Shown: positions 36,285 through 46,011 of the stretch, one piece after another
How positions within the stretch are numbered: the first letter of the stretch is position 1
How the letters are laid out: each line of letters begins with the position of its first letter
NCBI GenBank assembly: GCA_021846985.1
Contig: JAJZVX010000021.1
Span: 1 to 62,752, forward strand
DNA: 62,752 nucleotides
Source of the DNA: Acidobacteriota bacterium
GTDB taxonomy: Bacteria > Acidobacteriota > Terriglobia > Terriglobales > Acidobacteriaceae
Direction: 5' to 3'
The notes under the pieces: generated by a model
The model's database searches: none
Told to the model about the DNA's origin: nothing
Seen by the model: only the letters and a program-made list of their open reading frames with translations
Program-made: the position numbers and the translations under genes

Positions 36285-38558
36285 TTATGGATGCGCCGCC
36301 GCCCGCAGCGCCACTTCGCGATGGGAGATGGTGGGATGCTCTTCGTCATCCACGGCCGAAGCCATCGCCTTGAGTGTGTACGTCCCTGCCTGCGCGGGCG
36401 TCTTGATTGCAATCACGTACGATTGCGCTCCCAATGAAGGCAGCGAGAACGGAATCTCCGCTATAGCCGCGTTTTTGCCGTCCGCGGCCGTGAACACCAG
36501 CCGCAACTTGCCCGAGCGCGGCCGGTATTCGTCGTTCACCATGGCCACCGTAAAATCGTGCTGCGCATCCGCGGGCAGCTCCGTGTGCCAGAAATTCAGG
36601 TACACGCCCAGCGGGTTGAAGGCATTCTTCATCGCCTTCTCGAACTCGGGATGCAGTTCCAGCTTCTGCAAGTCCTTCCAATGGTCCGACGTGAAGGCCT
36701 TCGGATGGCTCGAGGTGAGAAAGACGAAATGCAGCACGCCCGCATAGCGCCGGTAGGCACGCCAGAATTCGGTGAGACCGCCGAGCAGGTAGGCCTGCAG
36801 CTTCAGCCGTTCTTCCGCCGTGTTGCGGTCGCCCAGCAAACGGGGATAAAGGTACTGGGTCACGAGTGTCGGTGAGCCGTCCCGGTTGAGCCATAGCCAT
36901 CCGTACTCGTTCAGGATCATGGCGTGGCCGGTCTTGCTCTGCGGGCCGGGCGCGGGACCGACCATCGATTCCAGGTCGGTCATGTGGAACAGGCGCCGTT
37001 CGCGATCCGGCGGCAGCTCCTTTGCCGACAGCTCCGCAAACAGATACTGATGGTCTTCCACCGGATCGTTGGCCCCGGCCGGAGCGTTGTAGCTGTTCTC
37101 CCACGGCCGGTTTGAAAGATCCAGCCCGCGCACCACCGGTATGATCTCTGTGGTGAACTGCGGCAGGATCGATTCGTTCGATGCGTCCCAAATGGCCACG
37201 CTAGGATGATTCCAGTTGTCGCGCATCCACTCGCTGTATTCGGTAATCATCTCCTTGGTATCGTACTTCAGCGCGGGGTCGTAACCCGGCCAGCCCGGAG
37301 CGCCCACCCACACGGGATACTCGTTCTGGATCAACAGCCCGGCTTCGTCGGCGATCTGCAGCCAGCGGTCCGGCACCGGCCCAATGCAGAAGCGGAAGGC
37401 GTTCCAGTGCATCTGCTTGGGAATGGTCACCAGCAGGCGGTGCAGCCATGCCTCGTCCCATGGCAGCATGCCCACCTCCGGGTCTTCGAAGAAGCGGTGC
37501 AGCGTGATGTTCGAGCCGCGCAGGAAGTAGACCCGCCCGTTCAGATAGGCGCGTTGCGTCACGGTGTCGAAGCGGAATTCGCGCATCCCGAAGCGCGTCG
37601 TCACTTGGTCGCCGGCGGTGGTCGTCTTTACCTCATAGAGGAACGGATCTTCGGGACTCCACCAATGGGCCTTGGGAAGAGCGACGGTTTGCACAACGGT
37701 CTTCTCCCCGCCGGCGGGAATCTCAACCCGTGTGACGACGGGCGCCGCCGCCGGCGCGCCCGACTTCCACTCCGTAACCCGCTGCTCAACAGTGGTGCGG
37801 ATCGTCCGATCGCTCCGGTTGCGCAGCACCGTCTGGACCACCACACTCGAAGCGGCCAGCCTGGGAGCGGTCTGAACGGTGTGGATCACGGGATTGTCCA
37901 TCGCCATCAGGCTCACCGCGTCGTAGATCCCCGGCGTCCAGTGATACTTCTCAAAGTCGGTGACCGGTGCGACGTGGGGCGGCAGCACCCCCGGATGCGC
38001 GCCGATGCGGATCACGAGCTCATTGGGCGCGCCCCAGCGAATCGCCCGCGTCGCGTCAAAATACGCGGCCGTATAGCATGGACCGTGCTCCCCAATGCGG
38101 TTGCCGTTGAGATAAACAACCGTCCCAAACTGCGCCTTGTTCACCTTGATCAGCGCTACGGCCTTTTGCGCCGGCGCGTCGAAGCTGCGGCGATACCAGA
38201 AGTAGTTTCTCTTCTGATGTGAGACGCCCAGAGTGCCCGCCGTCTTTTCGTAGTCTGCTTTGCTCAGGTTGCCGAACTCCATCATGTCCGAGAGCAACTG
38301 GCGGGTCTCGTATTCGTCGACGTGCGGGAATGCCGGCGTGGCCGAGTGCGTCAGGCCGGGCACCGGTGCTTGGTGGTTGTACTCCCTGGGCATCGCCTCC
38401 GCATCGACACTGTCCGCCACTTCCCACATTCCATCCAGAGAGATCGTCGTGCGAGGATGACCCGCGCTGTCAGTTTTCTGCGCCAGCGCCCCGCGTCCTC
38501 CCGCGGCCAGCCCCGCGGCCGCGGCCGCGCCCGCCTTCAGAAAGCTCCTCCGTTCCAT
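36285..38558 (-). CDS. Tat-exported glycoside hydrolase family 2 (copy A)
   Basis: A 757-aa enzyme with a Tat signal (MERRSFLKAGAAAAAG). Order: sugar-binding beta-sandwich (about 40-210), immunoglobulin-like domain (210-320), TIM barrel (325-640), C-terminal beta domain. The general acid/base is E462 in IWDASNES and the nucleophile E551 in LNEYGWLWL, the GH2 arrangement. GH2 includes beta-galactosidases, beta-mannosidases and beta-glucuronidases; specificity cannot be told. AAAGGAG seven bases before ATG 38558 fixes the start. It is about half identical to the next gene by eye, a tandem duplicate. Confidence 0.9.
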   Translation of the reverse strand: MERRSFLKAGAAAAAGLAAGGRGALAQKTDSAGHPRTTISLDGMWEVADSVDAEAMPREYNHQAPVPGLTHSATPAFPHVDEYETRQLLSDMMEFGNLSKADYEKTAGTLGVSHQKRNYFWYRRSFDAPAQKAVALIKVNKAQFGTVVYLNGNRIGEHGPCYTAAYFDATRAIRWGAPNELVIRIGAHPGVLPPHVAPVTDFEKYHWTPGIYDAVSLMAMDNPVIHTVQTAPRLAASSVVVQTVLRNRSDRTIRTTVEQRVTEWKSGAPAAAPVVTRVEIPAGGEKTVVQTVALPKAHWWSPEDPFLYEVKTTTAGDQVTTRFGMREFRFDTVTQRAYLNGRVYFLRGSNITLHRFFEDPEVGMLPWDEAWLHRLLVTIPKQMHWNAFRFCIGPVPDRWLQIADEAGLLIQNEYPVWVGAPGWPGYDPALKYDTKEMITEYSEWMRDNWNHPSVAIWDASNESILPQFTTEIIPVVRGLDLSNRPWENSYNAPAGANDPVEDHQYLFAELSAKELPPDRERRLFHMTDLESMVGPAPGPQSKTGHAMILNEYGWLWLNRDGSPTLVTQYLYPRLLGDRNTAEERLKLQAYLLGGLTEFWRAYRRYAGVLHFVFLTSSHPKAFTSDHWKDLQKLELHPEFEKAMKNAFNPLGVYLNFWHTELPADAQHDFTVAMVNDEYRPRSGKLRLVFTAADGKNAAIAEIPFSLPSLGAQSYVIAIKTPAQAGTYTLKAMASAVDDEEHPTISHREVALRAAAHP

Positions 38559-38658
38559 CTCTGCGCTCCTTTCGTCTCTGCGCCTTTCCCCTCCCGGCGC
38601 GGACCTGCGCTCCGCGCCGCGGCGAGCCGCGTGGTGCATCGCGGCCCGCCAGCGCGAA

Positions 38659-40917
38659 TCACTTCGCCGCGGCAGCCTCCAGGATCACATCCCGGTGCGA
38701 GATGGTCGGGCTGCCGGCATCGTCCACCGGCGTAGCCACCGCCCGCAGCGAGTACGAACCGCTCGCCTCGGGAACCTTCATCTCCAGATAAAAGGTGTCG
38801 GCCCCAAGTGGCTCAAGAGAGAATGGAACCTCCTCGTCTGCAATCTCCTTTCCCGATGCATCCACAAAAGAGAGCCGCAGCTTGCCGTTGCGCTGCCGGT
38901 CTTCGTCGTTCACCATGGCAATGTTGAAGCGGTGAAGTTCCCCCGCCGTCAGCTTCGGTTGCCAGAAGTCCAGATACACGCCGAGAGGCTTAAAGGCCTG
39001 CTCCATCTCCCTGGCGAAATATGGATTCAGTTCCAGCGTCTTTACGTTGCGCCAATGGTCCGAGGTGAATTCCTTGGGGCCGTCGGAAGTGAGATAGACA
39101 AAGTGCAGCACGCCCGCATAGTGCCGGTACGCGCGCCAGAACTCGGTTTCGCTGCCCAGGATGTACGCCTGCATCTTGAAGCGGTTTTCTGCGGTGTCCT
39201 TGTCGCCAAGCAGCTTGGAATAGAGCCTCTTGGTCATAACGGTGGGATCGCCGTTGCGCAGCAGCCACACCCATCCATACTCGTTGATGATCATGGCGTG
39301 CGCCGTTTTGTTCGACGATCCGACCGGCCCGGATAACTGTTCGAGCTCCGGCATGGTGAATTCATGCTCGCCGGATGTGCCGGGCCAAATATCTTTCATG
39401 GCCGTCCACATCTCGAGGTACTGGTGATCCTCGACCGGATCGTTCGCGCCCGCGGGGCCGTTGTAGCTGTTCTCCCAGGGCCGGTTCGAGAGGTCCAGCG
39501 GGCGCACCTTGTTAATGATCTTGTCCCAGCCCGGGAGCCATGACTCGTTATCGGCATCCCAGATGCCCACGCTGGGATGGTTCCAGTTGTCGCGCATCCA
39601 TTCGGTGTATTCCTCGGTCATCTCCTGAGGGTTGTACTGCTTGGCGAAGTCGTCGCCCCCCCAGGAGTTGCCGACCCAGACAAAGTACTCGTTCTGAATC
39701 AGCAACCCGGCCTCGTCGGCAATCTGGAGCCAGCGGTCGGGCACCGGTCCGATGCAGAAGCGGAAGGCATTCCAGTGCATCTGCTTGGGAATCGTCACCA
39801 GCAGCCGGTGCACCCAAGCGTCGTTCCAGGGCAGCGTGCCGCTCTCGGGATCCTCGAAGAAGCGATGCAGTGTGATGTTCGATCCGCGCAGGAAGTAGGG
39901 ACGGCCGTTCAGATACGCTCGCTGCGTCACCGTGTCGAAGTGGAAATCCCGCATCCCGAAGCGCGTTAGCGCCGTATCGCCGGCGGTCGTGGTGGTCACC
40001 GTATAAAGGAACGGATCTTCCGGCGACCAGAGATGGGCTTTGGGAATCGCCACCAGTTGCGTGATGGTTTTGGTTTCTCCCGGGGAGAGGCTTACTTCGG
40101 TCTCGATCCGGTCAGAGGCTCGCGCGCCCGACTTCCACTCATGCACCTGCTGAGTCACTTTGGTGGTGATGGCTTGGTCGGCATAGTTGTGCAGTTCGGT
40201 TTGCACCAGCGCGGCGGACTGCGCCAGCCGTGGCGCCGCCTGCACGATCGAGATGACGGGATTGCTCATCGTCATCAGCGTCACGTCGTCGTAAATGCCG
40301 GGCGTCCAGCGCCACTTTTCGAAGTCTGTTCCGCAAACTACGTTGGGCGGCAATACTCCAGGGTGTGCGCCCACGCGGATGACCAAATCGTTTGCCGCGT
40401 TCCAGTGGATCGCCTTGGTCACGTCGAACGTCGCCGACGTGAAGCACGGATCGTGCTCGCCGATGCGCGTGCCGTTCAGATAGACAACGGTGCCGAATTG
40501 CGCCTTGTTCACGCGCAGCAGCGCCACTTGATTTCTGGCCGGCGCGATAAAGGTCCGGCGATACCAGAAATAGTTGCGCTTTTGATGCGAGACGCCGCGC
40601 GCATCGCCGATTTTGGCCAATTCTGCGGGCGAAAGCAGGCGCTGGCGAACCAGATTGTTGAGCAGTTGGCGGCTTTGGTACTGGTCCACATCGGCAAACC
40701 CCGGCTCGGCGGAGTGCGCCAGTCCCGGCACCGGAACATGATGCGTGTACCGGGTGGGCATGGCGTCCGGGCGGATGCTATCCTCGATCTGCCACTGGCC
40801 ATCGAGCGAGATGGTGGTGCGATGTTGATCCGCCGCGGCCGCCTGCAGCCGCGCGCCGCCGGCGCAAACCAGCGCCAGGCAGCAGACAACCACCAGCCAT
40901 TTTTTCCGTGCCCTCAT
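38659..40917 (-). CDS. exported glycoside hydrolase family 2 (copy B)
   Basis: A 752-aa paralogue of the adjacent GH2 with the same domain order. Acid/base E458 is in IWDADNES, nucleophile E546 in INEYGWVWLL; the stretch HWNAFRFCIGPVPDRWLQIA is unchanged between the two. The signal peptide is a normal Sec type (MRARKKWLVVVCCLALVCAG), not Tat as in copy A, so the paralogues reach the periplasm by different routes. AAGGAG precedes ATG 40917. It sits 68 bases after the GH3 gene. Confidence 0.9.
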   Translation of the reverse strand: MRARKKWLVVVCCLALVCAGGARLQAAAADQHRTTISLDGQWQIEDSIRPDAMPTRYTHHVPVPGLAHSAEPGFADVDQYQSRQLLNNLVRQRLLSPAELAKIGDARGVSHQKRNYFWYRRTFIAPARNQVALLRVNKAQFGTVVYLNGTRIGEHDPCFTSATFDVTKAIHWNAANDLVIRVGAHPGVLPPNVVCGTDFEKWRWTPGIYDDVTLMTMSNPVISIVQAAPRLAQSAALVQTELHNYADQAITTKVTQQVHEWKSGARASDRIETEVSLSPGETKTITQLVAIPKAHLWSPEDPFLYTVTTTTAGDTALTRFGMRDFHFDTVTQRAYLNGRPYFLRGSNITLHRFFEDPESGTLPWNDAWVHRLLVTIPKQMHWNAFRFCIGPVPDRWLQIADEAGLLIQNEYFVWVGNSWGGDDFAKQYNPQEMTEEYTEWMRDNWNHPSVGIWDADNESWLPGWDKIINKVRPLDLSNRPWENSYNGPAGANDPVEDHQYLEMWTAMKDIWPGTSGEHEFTMPELEQLSGPVGSSNKTAHAMIINEYGWVWLLRNGDPTVMTKRLYSKLLGDKDTAENRFKMQAYILGSETEFWRAYRHYAGVLHFVYLTSDGPKEFTSDHWRNVKTLELNPYFAREMEQAFKPLGVYLDFWQPKLTAGELHRFNIAMVNDEDRQRNGKLRLSFVDASGKEIADEEVPFSLEPLGADTFYLEMKVPEASGSYSLRAVATPVDDAGSPTISHRDVILEAAAAK

Positions 40918-40985
40918 GGGGATGCTCCTTCCATTCACCTCTGCCCGCAGGGCGGCACGCCGCCACGCGGATTGCGGGCCGAGCA

Positions 40986-43199
40986 TTACTTCGACGTTGT
41001 CTTGTGCTCAACCGCCACGCTGGCCTGAAGCGGCAGATCGCGCGATGAGGTTCCCGCAAGAATCTCAAAGTTCCCCTCGCTCACCTGCCATTGCTCCGCC
41101 TGTGTGTCGAAGGTGGCAAACGAGCGCGCGTCCAGCATGATCGTCACGGGCTTCGTCTCTCCCGGCTTTAATGCCACCCGGGCAAAACCGCGCAACTGGT
41201 GCGGCGGCTCGCCGTCTGCCGCGGGATGCGCCACATACACCTGCACCACCTCGGCCCCGGCGCGCTTGCCGGTATTGGTTACCCTCACCGTTACCTTCAC
41301 CTTGGCAGGGTCGGTGCTGGCGCGCAGCGCCACCTTCGCCGGGCTCACCTCAAGATGGCTCACGCGGAACGTGGTGTAGGAAAGTCCAAAGCCGAATGGG
41401 AACAGCGGTTCGTTGTTGGTGGCGTCATACCAGCGGTAGCCCACCTCGAGCTTTTCCGTGTAGTGCGACTTGCCGTCCACTCCCGGCCACTGCTCCTTGC
41501 TGGCGGTGGGAATCGCCGTCGCGCCTCGTGGAAACGTCAGCGGAAGCTTGGCCGAAGGATTCACGTCGCCGTAAAGAATCGCCGCAATGGCGTTGCCGTC
41601 TTCCTGCCCGGAGTACCAGGCCTGAATCACACCAGCCACCTGGTTCACCCACGGCATCAGCACCGGTCCGCCCGTATCCAGCACCACGATGGTGTTCTTG
41701 TTGGCGGCGGCCACGGCTTCGATCAGCGCATCCTGGTTGTCGGGCAGGTTCAGATCGGGCCGGTCGCCGCCCTCCGTCTCTTCCGTACGGGCAAAGACCA
41801 CGGCCACCTGCGCCTCGCGCGCCAGGGACGCGGCCTTCTCCAGATCGCTGCCATCGGCGGAGGTTACCTTGCCCTTGGAACGCTTGCCGATGCCGTCCAG
41901 AGGACTGATCACATACGGCGCCACAACCCCCGAGCTTCCGCCGCCCTCGGCCTTGGGCTTGGTGCTCCCCGCTGCGCCAAGCACCGCGACTGACTCATCG
42001 CCCTTTAGCGGCAGCAGGCTCGCCGCGTTCTTCAGCAGCACCGTCCCCTCTTCCGCAACTTCGCGCGAAAAAGCCGCATGCGCCGCGGTGCGGACCTTCG
42101 AATCCCAGTTGCCCGGCTGCGCGCGGTCGAAAAGCCCCTGGCGGAACATGGGCACAAGAATGTGGCGCACATGCTCGTCGATCACCGCCTTGCTCACCTC
42201 GCCGTCTTCCACGGCCTTCTTCAGCGCCTCGCCGAAGAACTTGCTGTCGGGCATCTCCTGGTCCAGTCCGTTGTTGGCCGAGTCAACCGTGGAGTGCGTG
42301 GCCCCCCAGTCGCTCATCACCCAGCCGTCGAACTTCATCTGCTTCCGCAGCAGGTCGTGCAGAAGATGTGCGTTCTCGCAGGAGTAGACCCCATTGGTCT
42401 TTACATAGGCGCACATGAAGGTGCCCACGTGACCTTCCCGTACCGCTGCTGCGTAGGGCGGAAGATAGATCTCCTGCAGCGTGCGCTCATCCACCACCGA
42501 GTCTTCGTGAAAGCGATCGCTCTCCTGCTGCATGGTGACGTACATGTTGGCGTCGGCGATCGAGCCCTCGGCCTGGATGCCCTTGATCTCGGCAACTGCC
42601 ATGCGCCCGTTGAAGTAGGGATCTTCGCCATAGCTCTCGAAGGTCCGTCCCCACTCCGGCACACGCACCACATCGATGGTCGGCGAAAGCGTCACGTTGG
42701 TTCCCTTTTCCCACTGCTCCTTGCCAAGCACATGCCCAAATTCGTTCAGCAGCGAAGGATCCCAACTTGAAGCCGCAGCGATGGGGGCCGGAAGAAGAGT
42801 CACGTCCTTTGCGTTATTTCCCACCCCGGCGCGCCCGTCGGCCAGTGTCAGATGCGGAATTCCCAGCCGCGTTATGGGCGGCACGTATCCCACGTACCCC
42901 TTGATCGGCATCGGGCATTTCGGCGTCCAGACCTCAAGACACGGTCCCGCTCCATGCATCATCGTGATCTTCTCGTCGAGCGTCATGGCCTTGATCAGAA
43001 GCTCGGCCCGGCGTTCCGGCGTCAGCGACTTGTTCATCCACGGCCGTGCCGCTGCGGCCTTTGCCGCGGACGCGCCATGGCCGGCGGGCGTGGCCGACTG
43101 CGACCGTGCGATCGGCTGCAACAACAGGCAGGCGCCCAGCGCCCCCGCGAGGAATACAACAGCTTTGCCTGACCGGCGAACGGAAATCTCAATTTCCAT
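40986..43199 (-). CDS. exported glycoside hydrolase family 3, beta-glucosidase-like
   Basis: A 737-aa three-domain GH3 protein: barrel (about 60-330), alpha/beta sandwich (about 380-600) and C-terminal fibronectin-like domain (about 650-720). The nucleophile is D297 in GWVMSDWGATHST; substrate-site residues RVPEWGRTFESYGEDP are intact. The Lys-His pair that normally precedes the QE motif (KHF..N.QE) is replaced by Asn218-Met219 (ANMYVTMQQESDRF), which is odd for an active enzyme. A signal peptide follows ATG 43199 (AAGGAG ten bases upstream). Probably the first gene of a unit continuing into the two GH2 genes. Confidence 0.9.
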   Translation of the reverse strand: MEIEISVRRSGKAVVFLAGALGACLLLQPIARSQSATPAGHGASAAKAAAARPWMNKSLTPERRAELLIKAMTLDEKITMMHGAGPCLEVWTPKCPMPIKGYVGYVPPITRLGIPHLTLADGRAGVGNNAKDVTLLPAPIAAASSWDPSLLNEFGHVLGKEQWEKGTNVTLSPTIDVVRVPEWGRTFESYGEDPYFNGRMAVAEIKGIQAEGSIADANMYVTMQQESDRFHEDSVVDERTLQEIYLPPYAAAVREGHVGTFMCAYVKTNGVYSCENAHLLHDLLRKQMKFDGWVMSDWGATHSTVDSANNGLDQEMPDSKFFGEALKKAVEDGEVSKAVIDEHVRHILVPMFRQGLFDRAQPGNWDSKVRTAAHAAFSREVAEEGTVLLKNAASLLPLKGDESVAVLGAAGSTKPKAEGGGSSGVVAPYVISPLDGIGKRSKGKVTSADGSDLEKAASLAREAQVAVVFARTEETEGGDRPDLNLPDNQDALIEAVAAANKNTIVVLDTGGPVLMPWVNQVAGVIQAWYSGQEDGNAIAAILYGDVNPSAKLPLTFPRGATAIPTASKEQWPGVDGKSHYTEKLEVGYRWYDATNNEPLFPFGFGLSYTTFRVSHLEVSPAKVALRASTDPAKVKVTVRVTNTGKRAGAEVVQVYVAHPAADGEPPHQLRGFARVALKPGETKPVTIMLDARSFATFDTQAEQWQVSEGNFEILAGTSSRDLPLQASVAVEHKTTSK

Positions 43200-43307
43200 A
43201 ATGGCGAATCTCCTTGAAGCAAAACGGGAACTTCCGCCCGCATTGCCGCGTTCGTTGAAGGCGAGGGCTACACTCGTCCCATCGCGATGGCTTCTTGTTC
43301 GCGCTCC

Positions 43308-43337
43308 ATTTGATCGCAGATCGCGGCGCGGTGTCAA
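43308..43337 (-). promoter_or_regulatory. candidate promoter of GH3-GH2-GH2-deoR
   Basis: Minus strand: -35 TTGACA (43332-43337), 18 bases, -10 TCAAAT (43308-43313). It lies in the only long gap (273 bp) of the leftward run, so the last four genes may form their own transcript. Confidence 0.35.
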
Positions 43338-43472
43338 TCGAATCGGCTCAAGTCGCGCAAAGAAATGCGCGAGATGCAGATATCTCGTCATTTAAGCGGA
43401 AAATTTTGCAATGCCCTTCCGGAAACAAACAGCCGGATCTTCCCCTGGCGCCCGCTGCGGCTCCGCCGCTGC

Positions 43473-45968
43473 TCAGGCCACTGTCAGCCGGTAAACTCGC
43501 TGCGGCGCCTCGGGTGGAGCAACAATCAAGCTCGTGCCCCCTATCGGAATCGCCGACGCGCAATACTCAACCGTCGAGATTCCTGTTTCGAACGGACCGA
43601 GCTGCGCCTCGTAGACGCGCCGGCCGGCCAGGTTCGCAAAGTGCTTCACCCAGTCGCCGAGTTCGTTGATGCGCAGGTTCAGATGCACTTCGGCCACAGC
43701 CTCGCCGCCTGGAACAACGATGTAAACGCGCGCTGACTCTCCGGTGGCCAGCATCGTGGGCCGCGTGGGCATAAAGACGCGCGGCATGCAGGCGGATTGC
43801 GCGGTGGTGGCGGCATCGCAGGCCTGGTTGACCTGGGCCGGAAGCTCGCCCAGGAATTCCTTGATCGACAGCCGCAGACGTTCCAGCGCGATGCGCACAA
43901 ACTTGTTCTGCATCGAGGCAAGCTGTCCCTGGTCGTTGCGTGTGCTCACGATGTTTTCAAAGGTCAGCATGGTTTGGCGCACCAGCGGGGCCATCGCCAG
44001 CCACAAGGGCACGCCGTCGCGCAGAACGGCGTCGCGCGCATCGTCTTCTTTGCCTTCGGCGCGCAGCTTCGATGCGGACTTTAGCACAGCGCCGAGCTTG
44101 TTGGCCGCCTCCAGCGCATCGCAATAAGGAACCGCGAGCCCCACAAAACCGGAGAAATACCCGATGCGCTCCTTTTCCGCCGGCGTCGAGGCCAGGCCAA
44201 CCAGCCTTTGGAACGCGGCGGCCACTTCGCGCTGCGAGGCGAGAATGTTCGGATTGGGCCGCGTGGTTTCGTAGGCAAAAGCCTCGTCATAGTCCCCGCT
44301 GATGGCCAGCGTGTGGGCAAATCCGTCTTTGTTATATCCGCCCAGAAACGTGGATGAGATTTTGCGATTCTGATCGCAGTCAACCAGCAGTCCGGCCAGC
44401 GCCGGGGCGTTCTGCGGCGAGGCCTGGGTTAGGCTGAAGTCTTTGTAGTGGGCAGAGGCCGTAAGCGCCGGATTCCAGGCCGCGCGCGCCAGATAGCTCG
44501 CCGTCGGATCCACAATCCGGTGGCGCCAGTGGATGCCCAGCATGCCCTGGCAGCCAAAGCTCCTGGCTCGCTTCATGTCGCTCTCAAAGCGGCTGGCGCG
44601 GAACTGAGGCAGCCACATCGAGGGATCGTCCTCCAGCCACGGAATCGGCCACCGCTCGCGGCCTTCCAGCTTCCCAAATTCCTCGCTTACCGGATCCCAC
44701 CCCAGGCTGTTGCTGAGGGCCGCGAAAACAATATCGCCGGGCAGCCGCTGGTGCAACGACTGGAAGTTGCGCACCACGCCGCCCCAGCCGGCGAGCACCA
44801 ACTTCTTCTTGGGCGCGTTGCGGCGCAGAAAATCGTGCGCCTGCATGAAGGGCGTCACGGATAGAGGAATATTCTTGCTGCGGCTCTCCCAGTTGGCGCT
44901 CTCGTCTTCCCACAGCCACACGTAATCGACCATGGGATAGCGCTCCAGCAGGTCGGCCAGGCGGCGTTCTAGAAGATCCTTGCCAATGACCGACTCGACC
45001 AGCCCGCCCGGATGCGCGCGGGCCTCCGGCGGCAGCGCGCGCAGTATCTCCGCCGGGTTCTGGTAGGGCTCAAAGCCGATGCCGGTGCGGATGCCCAGCG
45101 CCGATGCCCAGTTGAAGGCCCGGCTCAGCATTTTGGTGGTGCGGTCGGCGATATCCCAGTTGTCGGCCGCCCGGCGTGTGGCGTCGGAGCCAAACGTCTC
45201 GCGGTCAAAAAACTGCGCCCCGCCCATCTTGAAGGTCGAGGTGCGCTGGGGAAGATAGCCCCAGCTTGTCATGGTGCTGTCTTCGAGAGCGGCGCGATGC
45301 CCCGCTCCGGCAAAGTCGAAGGACAGATACGACTCGGCCAGCGGATCATTTTGCGTGTAGACGTGCATGCCGAACATGTTGAAGCGCATGCGCAACATGT
45401 TGGCAAAGTAGGCTTTGAAATCCTCGTCGTTGTAGACGCTGATGCAGTTGAGAAAATCCGGCCACGGCAGCAGGCCCCGCACCGCGAAGTTGGGCGCGTC
45501 GGTCCACGCCTGATGCGACTTGGGCAAAACCAGCGTGGTGGAAGGCTCAAGGGGAGCGTTTTCGCCGTCGATGCCGAAGATCGTGCCCTGCCGTTCCAGA
45601 AACCCGTAGACCGCGTAGAGCAAGGCATGGTCGTTGCCCGCGCTGAGGGTCACGCGCTTGCCCGACGCGCTGATGGCATACTCTTCCGCGCCTTTGAAGC
45701 GCCCCGGCTCGATGGTCAGAATGAAATGAATATTGCCGATGCGCGTGTGCAGATCGTCGATGAGCGACACCTCGGGAGCGGCCTTGACTGCCAGCAGACC
45801 GTTGATCAACTCCGTTGCCGCCAGCCGGGTGCGAAATCCATCCGGCGCACGATTCTCTACCGTAACGCGGCGCAACGCGCTGGCCGTGCGCACGGTCTCG
45901 CCGTGCGCCAGCAGGCTGCCCGTGGCGGCCAGAGCCCCGGCCTTCAAAAAGTCCCTTCGATCCAGCAT
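43473..45968 (-). CDS. Tat-exported putative glycoside hydrolase, family not assigned
   Basis: An 831-aa protein with a Tat signal (MLDRRDFLKAGALAATG). Residues about 40-150 resemble the alpha/beta N-terminal domain of alpha-glucuronidases and hexosaminidases (HALLYAVYGFLERQGTIFG). A barrel-like middle region (160-560) includes NMLRMRFNMFGMHVYTQND and YVWLWEDES (W353-E356), where paired acids could be catalytic. A helical region and a beta-rich tail follow. It is reminiscent of GH67/GH115-type enzymes but no signature is firm. It lies 43 bases after the GH59 gene, in the same operon, so a polysaccharide target is likely. Confidence 0.7.
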   Translation of the reverse strand: MLDRRDFLKAGALAATGSLLAHGETVRTASALRRVTVENRAPDGFRTRLAATELINGLLAVKAAPEVSLIDDLHTRIGNIHFILTIEPGRFKGAEEYAISASGKRVTLSAGNDHALLYAVYGFLERQGTIFGIDGENAPLEPSTTLVLPKSHQAWTDAPNFAVRGLLPWPDFLNCISVYNDEDFKAYFANMLRMRFNMFGMHVYTQNDPLAESYLSFDFAGAGHRAALEDSTMTSWGYLPQRTSTFKMGGAQFFDRETFGSDATRRAADNWDIADRTTKMLSRAFNWASALGIRTGIGFEPYQNPAEILRALPPEARAHPGGLVESVIGKDLLERRLADLLERYPMVDYVWLWEDESANWESRSKNIPLSVTPFMQAHDFLRRNAPKKKLVLAGWGGVVRNFQSLHQRLPGDIVFAALSNSLGWDPVSEEFGKLEGRERWPIPWLEDDPSMWLPQFRASRFESDMKRARSFGCQGMLGIHWRHRIVDPTASYLARAAWNPALTASAHYKDFSLTQASPQNAPALAGLLVDCDQNRKISSTFLGGYNKDGFAHTLAISGDYDEAFAYETTRPNPNILASQREVAAAFQRLVGLASTPAEKERIGYFSGFVGLAVPYCDALEAANKLGAVLKSASKLRAEGKEDDARDAVLRDGVPLWLAMAPLVRQTMLTFENIVSTRNDQGQLASMQNKFVRIALERLRLSIKEFLGELPAQVNQACDAATTAQSACMPRVFMPTRPTMLATGESARVYIVVPGGEAVAEVHLNLRINELGDWVKHFANLAGRRVYEAQLGPFETGISTVEYCASAIPIGGTSLIVAPPEAPQRVYRLTVA

Positions 45969-46011
45969 GTGCGCCTTCCTTCCCCCAAGCAGCTTGCCTG
46001 TGTCCCCGCTC

